The position numbers were made by a program, and so were the translations under genes. From Amorphochlora amoebiformis (taxonomy: Eukaryota; Cercozoa; Chlorarachniophyceae): DNA of 64,000 bases. Positions 57,572-64,000 of the stretch are shown piece by piece. Position 1 is the first letter of the stretch. Every line of letters begins with the position of its first letter. The stretch is taken from the NCBI GenBank assembly GCA_054601695.1, contig BAAHQB010000195.1, positions 1 through 64,000 on the forward strand, read 5' to 3'. The notes under the pieces are model-generated. The model made no database searches, had not been told where the DNA came from, and was given only the letters and a program-made list of their open reading frames with translations.

Positions 57572-57888
57572 CTGTCGCATTCATACATTAACTTACACAT
57601 TAACTTACACATTAATAACATGTTTCAACGAAAGGAGATGAGAGAGGTCTTGATGAACAAAATGGTATTCAACACAGTCTTGCCTCAAGGTTTTTCTCCA
57701 TGACCACTTCCTCCAACGCGCTTATGTAAATGGACACGCAACATTCAATAGCCTGGACGTATTCCCGTACATACACAACCACACACACACACACACACAC
57801 ACATACTTGTGAGATTTTTGCGGACAAGGTTGACTCTGTTAGGTTAGGATTAGACTCGGCCTTACGCTGAGGCTTGTAGTTAGGGTGT

Positions 57889-57889
<1 letters not shown>

Positions 57890-57931
<42 letters not shown>

Positions 57932-58420
57932 AGAGAGAGAGGGAGAGAGAAAAAAAAGAGTATCGAGTGATCTGAGAAGAGAAAGTGAAATCGCTTTAAG
58001 AATGCAGTGGGTTGTAGTTGTACACTGCTAGAGATTGAATAATGCTTATGTTTAGTGCCTTGTGTGGGAGAGCTTGAGGTTTGGATATATTGCTACCAGT
58101 GGGTTGGCTTGTATGGGTGCTTGAGGTTTCGATAGTGGTGTTGGTGGCTTACATAGAAGGTTTCGGTTTAGTTGTGCTAGTTCGTTACACAGGCGGTTTC
58201 GGTTTCGAAAGTTGTGTTGGTTGGTCGGTAGTACACGTTACAGGCGGTTTCGGTTTCGAGAGTTGTGTTAGTATTACACGTTTCGGTTTCGAAAGTTGTG
58301 TTAGTTGGTACTACACGTTACAGGCGGTTTTGGTTTTGTTAGTTGGTAGTACACGTGGCGTTTCGGTTTCGATGTTTGGATGTTTGGATGTTTGTATGTT
58401 TGGATGTTTGTGTTGGTGTG
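57890..58420. repeat. TA, GA and GGCGGTTTCGGTTTCGA arrays
   Basis: 57890-57955 is TA then GAGAGAGGG. 58150-58410 repeats ACACGTTACAGGCGGTTTCGG and GTTGTGTTAGTTGGTA. The open plus frame here is repeat-driven. Confidence 0.85.
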
Positions 58421-58514
58421 AGAGAGTTTTCAACCTTGTTGAGGTTTGGATACTTGTTTTGGGCCACAGCTATTAGAAGACCCTCCCTGCAGTCTATTTC
58501 CCCGAACCTGCATA

Positions 58515-58525
58515 GAGTATATATG

Positions 58526-58575
<50 letters not shown>

Positions 58576-58669
58576 ACACATATACATATATTATACATAA
58601 CATACATCTATATACATTTAGACATACATGCATATGCATATTAAAAACGCGTACATATGTGAATTTCTC

Positions 58670-58731
<62 letters not shown>

Positions 58732-59374
58732 TATGTAATACATACATACATACATACACATAGACATTATTATGTATGCAACATACTCGTACATGTTTTG
58801 TTCACATGCATGAGTACATGAAGAGTACGCACAATGTACATGCATGTGTATTGACTAATACATACAAAGTACATCTCTATGATTGTATATACATATATAT
58901 ATATACACATATACATATATATATATATGTAAATGTTTGTTAATATGTATGTAAGCATCCCTATGGATAGTACCCGAAGATGACTAGGGAGTTATCGGGA
59001 ATATTTTCCACAGCGTTCTCGAAATTTACCTAATCAGTTACGCTCGTTAACGTTACGATTAGATTTCGGTTACGAAAACAGTAACGGTTAGCGTTTCGAA
59101 CAACTAGGGCTTCAAACAGGCTATGCTCAGGGTTTCTGGGGTAACGATTAGGGTTTCGACTACGGTTACGACTTGGGATATGGTTACAGTTACTGTGTTG
59201 GTGGTTTTAGATTTTGATTACGGTTTGGAAGTATACCTTGGTGTAGAACCTCGATTCTGCTCTGCCAATGGTATGTACGCATTAGTATATTTTTCCATAC
59301 ATATGTAAATGAAATACATAACATATATAATAAATATATTATACATATATGAATAAATCCACTATATATTATAT

Positions 59375-59426
<52 letters not shown>

Positions 59427-59464
59427 TATGTATTTACATTATATGCATAACACCACACACACAC

Positions 59465-59504
<40 letters not shown>

Positions 59505-59512
59505 TATATACA

Positions 59513-59563
<51 letters not shown>

Positions 59564-59690
59564 GTGTGTGTGTACATATATATTCCTATATGTACGCATT
59601 AGTACATTTTTCCATACATATGTAAATGTAAATACATAACCTATATATTATAATGTATACTATACATATATGAATAAATTCACTATATAT

Positions 59691-59748
<58 letters not shown>

Positions 59749-59816
59749 GTTTGTGTATATATATATATAGATATCTTATGCATTTACATTATATGCATAA
59801 CACACACACACACCCA

Positions 59817-59858
<42 letters not shown>

Positions 59859-59906
59859 CATGTACATATATATATATATATATATATATAAATATATATA
59901 TATATT

Positions 59907-59939
<33 letters not shown>

Positions 59940-59990
59940 ATACATGTATATTCCTATTATGATAAGTACGAGTATTATTGTTCCGACTTA
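58515..59990. repeat. TA-rich region with duplicated blocks
   Basis: TA tracts alternate with islands. The block TGTACGCATTAGTA(T/C)ATTTTTCCATACATATG occurs at 59272 and 59590, and TTATG(T/C)ATTTACATTATATGCATAACAC at 59427 and 59775, so about 320 bases are duplicated. Confidence 0.85.
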
Positions 59991-60154
59991 TTGCCTCTGA
60001 AAACAAGTAAATATATTACTACCTCAAAAGCAGATAACTGTGACACTATTGCAACAGCATTACTACTACCTTAAATGCCAGCATTTCAGACCCGTTACAA
60101 CCATAGGCTTAATCACGTACTCGACGCCTACATGTAGAACAATCAGACAACAAA

Positions 60155-61045
60155 CCACATCACAGAACACAACGGAAAAAAAGTACATCACAGAACAAAG
60201 TACATCACAGAACAAAGTATATCACAGAACAAAGTACATCACAGAACAAACAGAACACAGAACAAAGCGCATCACAGAACAAAGAGAACAAAGCATAGGA
60301 CGAGCAAAGAGAACAAGCACAGGACGAACAAAGAGAACAAAGCACATTACGAACAAAGAGAACAAGCACAGGACGAGCAAAGAGAACAAGCACAGGACGA
60401 ACAAAGAGAACAAGCACAGGACGAACAAAGAGAACAAGCACAGGACGAACAAAGAGAACAAGCACAGGACGAACAAAGAGAACAAGCACAGGACGAACAA
60501 AGAGAACAAAGCACAGGACGAACAAAGAGAACAAAGCACAGGACGAACAAAGAGAACAAAGCACATGACACGTGCAACCGCAAATCGAAACAAAGCACTT
60601 CACACGTGATAAAACAAACCACATGTATCGAAATAAACCGCATGACGAAACAAGCAACATGACAAAACAAGCAACATGACAAAACAAGCAACATGATGAA
60701 ACAAACACATATCAGAACAAGCAACATGACAAAACAAACAACATGACAAAACAAACAACATGACAAAACAAGCAACATGATGAAACAAACACATATCAGA
60801 ACAAGCAACATGATGAAACAAACACATATCAGAACAAGCAACATGACAAAACAAACACATATCAGAACAAGCAACATGACAAAACAAACAACATGACAAA
60901 ACAAACAACATGACAAAACAAGCAACATGACGAAACAAACACATATCAGAACAAACAACAGGACAAAACAAACAACATGACAAAACAACAAACATGACGA
61001 AACAAACACATATCAGAACAAACAACATATAAAAAGAAATCACAT
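60155..61045. repeat. Two A-rich minisatellites
   Basis: 60155-60560 has AGAACAAAGTACATCAC and then ACAAGCACAGGACGAACAAAG units (21 bases). 60620-61040 has GCAACATGACAAAACAA and ACACATATCAGAACAA units. The frames on both strands are repeat-driven. Confidence 0.95.
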
Positions 61046-61064
61046 ATCAAAAATAACAAACTCT

Positions 61065-61169
61065 CTAATGAATATAAATGAAAGTATATATATATATATA
61101 TATATATATAGATATATGTATATGTATATAAACATTTACGTGCTCATATATATTTTCACACCAAATCCA

Positions 61170-61201
<32 letters not shown>

Positions 61202-61223
61202 GTATATATATGTATATGTAATA

Positions 61224-61298
<75 letters not shown>

Positions 61299-61311
61299 GA
61301 TACACATATAT

Positions 61312-61349
<38 letters not shown>

Positions 61350-61350
61350 G
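61065..61350. repeat. TA microsatellites
   Basis: TA tracts around a short island at 61120-61170. Confidence 0.9.
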
Positions 61351-61429
61351 CATATGCACTACCTTTCAATTCTAAAGTCTGCCAAGCCGGGGCCATAGCA
61401 TGGCTGTCAGCGCAAAAGTAAATAACTTT

Positions 61430-61850
61430 GCGCTCCTTCCTCTCCTAACGTAAATACAACTACCACTTTCAAACCCCTTTCTCTCCTAACATAATAATTA
61501 TCACTTTAAGCCCATTTCTCTCCTAACATAACAATTATCACTTTAAGCCCCTTTCTCTCCTAACATAACAATTATCACTTAAGCCCCTTTGTCTCCTAGC
61601 ATAACAATTGTCACTTAAGCCCCTGTCTCTCCTAACATAACAATTATCACTTAAGCCCCTGTCTCTCCTAACATAACAATTATCACTTAAGCCCCTGTCT
61701 CTCCTAACATAACAATTATCACTTAAGCCCCTGTCTCTCCTAACATAACAATTATCACTTAAGCCCCTGTCTCTCCTAACATAACAATTATCATAACAAT
61801 TATCATAACAATTATCATAACAAATATCACTTAAGCTAGTTTCTCTCTTG
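61430..61850. repeat. 36-bp minisatellite (CCTAACATAACAATTATCAC unit)
   Basis: About ten units of CCTAACATAACAATTATCACTTAAG plus CCCCTGTCTCT. The last is collapsed to repeated CATAACAATTAT. Because 36 is a multiple of 3, one minus frame stays open and mimics a repeat protein. Confidence 0.95.
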
Positions 61851-61929
61851 CCATAAATACAATTATATAAACATGTTATAAAACTATACAAATATGTCAT
61901 TAGAAGAGTACTATTTTTATGTGTACGTT

Positions 61930-62400
<471 letters not shown>

Positions 62401-62489
62401 TATAAATACACATACGGTGTTTGTGTGTGTTATAAATACCGTAAGTGGAGCTTTGAATCTCTTAAGGACCTGAAAGATATATGCTTAGG

Positions 62490-63490
62490 CTTAACTTTAA
62501 CCTTAACGTTACCCATAGGCAAAACATTGCCGAACGTAGCCCTGGCCCTTATCCTTAGCCTTAGCCTTAGCCTTAGGCTTAAGTAGGCATAGCTTTAGCC
62601 TTAGTTTTAGGCTTAGTTACGCTTAAGCCTAGGCTTAGGCTTAGACTTAGGCTTAGGCTTAGGCTTAGGCTTAGGCTTAGGCTTGGGCGTAGGCTTAGGC
62701 TTAGGCTTAGGCTTAGGCTTAGGCTTAGGCTTAGGCTTAGGCTGAGGCTTAGGCTTAGGCTTAGGCTTAGGCTTAGGCTTAGGCGTAGGCTTAGGCTTAG
62801 GCGTAGGCTTAATAGGATTAGGCTGAGGCTTAGACTTCGGCTTAGGCTTAGGATAAGGCTTAGGCTTAGGCTTAGCCTTAGGCTTAGGCTTAGGCTTAGC
62901 CTTAGGCTTAGGCTTAGCCTTAGGCTTAGGCTTAGGCTTAGGCTTAAGCTTAGGCTTAGGCTTAGACTTAGACTTAGGCTTAGGCTTAGCCTTAGGCTTC
63001 GGCTTAGGCTTGGGCGTAGGCTTGGGCTTAGGCTTAGGCTTAGGCTTAGGCTTAGGCTTAGGCTTAGTAGGCTTAGGCTTAGGCTTAGGCTTAGGCTTAG
63101 GCTTAGCCTTAGGCTTTAGGCTTAGGCTTAGGCTTAGGCTTAACCTTAGGCTTAGGCTTAGGCTTAGCCTTAGGCTGAGGCTTAGACTGAGGCTTAGGCT
63201 TAGGATAAGGCTTAGGCTTAGGCTTAGGCTTAGGCTTAGGCTTAGGCTTAGGCTTAGGCTTAGGCTTAGGCTTAAGCTTAAGGCTAGGCTTAGGCTTAGA
63301 CTTAGGCTTAGGCTTAGGCTTAGGCTTAGCCTTAGGTTTAGGCTTAGGCGTAGGCTTAATAGGATTAGACTGAGGCTTAGACTTAGGCTTAGGATAAGGC
63401 TTAGGCTTAGGCTTAGGTTTGCGCTTGGGCTTAGGCTTAGGCTTAGGCTTAGGCTTAGGTTTAGGCTCAGGATTAGGCGAAGGTTTAGCT
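62490..63490 (+). repeat. Interstitial hexamer array, (TTAGGC)n
   Basis: About 1 kb of TTAGGC with variants (TTAGCC, TTAGAC, TTGGGC, TTAGGA, CGTAGG). Some larger segments are repeated, for example GGCGTAGGCTTAATAGGATTAG at about 62800 and 63347. It differs by one base from the terminal TTAGGG. Open frames through it are artefacts. Confidence 0.95.
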
Positions 63491-63499
63491 TTAGCCTTA

Positions 63500-63645
63500 G
63501 GCTTATGGGTTATGGGTTATATGTTATCGGTTATAGGTTATATAGGTTATGGGTTTTTGCGTTATGGGTTATAGGTTATGGGCTAGTGATAATGGGTTAT
63601 GGGTTATAGGTTATGGGTTATGGGTTATGGGTTATAGGTTATGGT
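63500..63645. repeat. (TTATGGG)n / (TTATAGG)n heptamer array
   Basis: About 20 heptamers directly after the TTAGGC array. Confidence 0.9.
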
Positions 63646-63751
63646 TGTACGTGTGAAATGCACGTGAAGTATGCGTGTTCGTTGCGTATTGTCGTCAAGT
63701 GCAAATCTTGATTAACCCTGTGTGTTTTAAAAACATATCAAATACGTAACT

Positions 63752-63759
<8 letters not shown>

Positions 63760-63809
<50 letters not shown>

Positions 63810-64000
63810 TATATATATATATATATGTATTTATATACGTGTGTGTGTTTGTGTTTGTGCGTGTGTACATGTGTATATGTATATAATATATGTATGTGTG
63901 TATATGATATATATATATATATATGATATTTATATATATATATATATATTTATTTATTTGTATATATATATATAATATAAATATACATTATATATATATA
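63760..64000. repeat. TA microsatellites at the window end
   Basis: TA tracts with a GT-rich island at 63838-63900. The window ends inside the tract. Confidence 0.9.

Noticed and set aside
57595-57720. Upstream exon of the second SGNH gene, or a plus-strand exon
   Set aside because: Several frames are open, but none has an acceptor, donor and phase that fit the downstream exons.
62490-63490. Nematode origin of the window because of TTAGGC
   Set aside because: The terminal repeat is TTAGGG, and the TTAGGC array is interstitial and degenerate.

Overview
This window is a eukaryotic chromosome end. It opens with about 530 bases of CCCTAA/TTAGGG telomere repeat. The next 63 kb are a subtelomere in which (TA)n microsatellites, CA/GT tracts and many kinds of minisatellite separate short GC-richer islands. 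Most long open frames are artefacts of these repeats. When the islands are read as exons (AG acceptor, GT or occasionally GC donor, matching codon phase), they assemble into ordinary intron-rich eukaryotic genes whose introns are mostly satellite DNA. The telomere unit, the intron density, a copia-type gag with a plant-like zinc knuckle and a PIF/Harbinger transposase fit a protist or alga, or a basal opisthokont. I cannot name the species.

Layout, left to right: telomere; a hairpin and a tRNA-derived (SINE-like) sequence; a partial, possibly MscL-like gene (-, 996-1672); a 1.9-kb LTR element carrying only a broken gag (1790-3717); a three-exon thiol dioxygenase of the PCO/ADO family (+, 5556-7153); a 28-exon polycystin-like cation channel (-, 9355-31006); a foldback/palindrome region followed by an apparently intact Harbinger transposase (+, 32226-33860); a 13-exon SGNH-type hydrolase (-, 34472-42113) in divergent orientation to a 10-exon GILT-type thiol reductase (+, 42864-45280); two small unrecognised genes (+, 48057-48703 and 50548-53802); a partial unrecognised gene (+, 55353-56240); the 3' part of a second SGNH/GDSL hydrolase (-, 56702-57571); and on the right several minisatellites ending in about 1 kb of TTAGGC-type hexamer array.

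Two results stand out. First, the GILT gene is complete and in phase across ten exons, but has one in-frame TGA exactly at the first cysteine of its CXXC active site. It is either a selenocysteine codon or a single nonsense change; I could not find a convincing SECIS element. Second, in at least nine places an intron carries a partial copy of the adjacent exon end with its splice site, and several of these copies grade into minisatellite arrays, which suggests a way these introns grow. The genes do not form an operon or a shared pathway. Exon coordinates were derived by hand from splice sites and phase, and each boundary could be off where noted.
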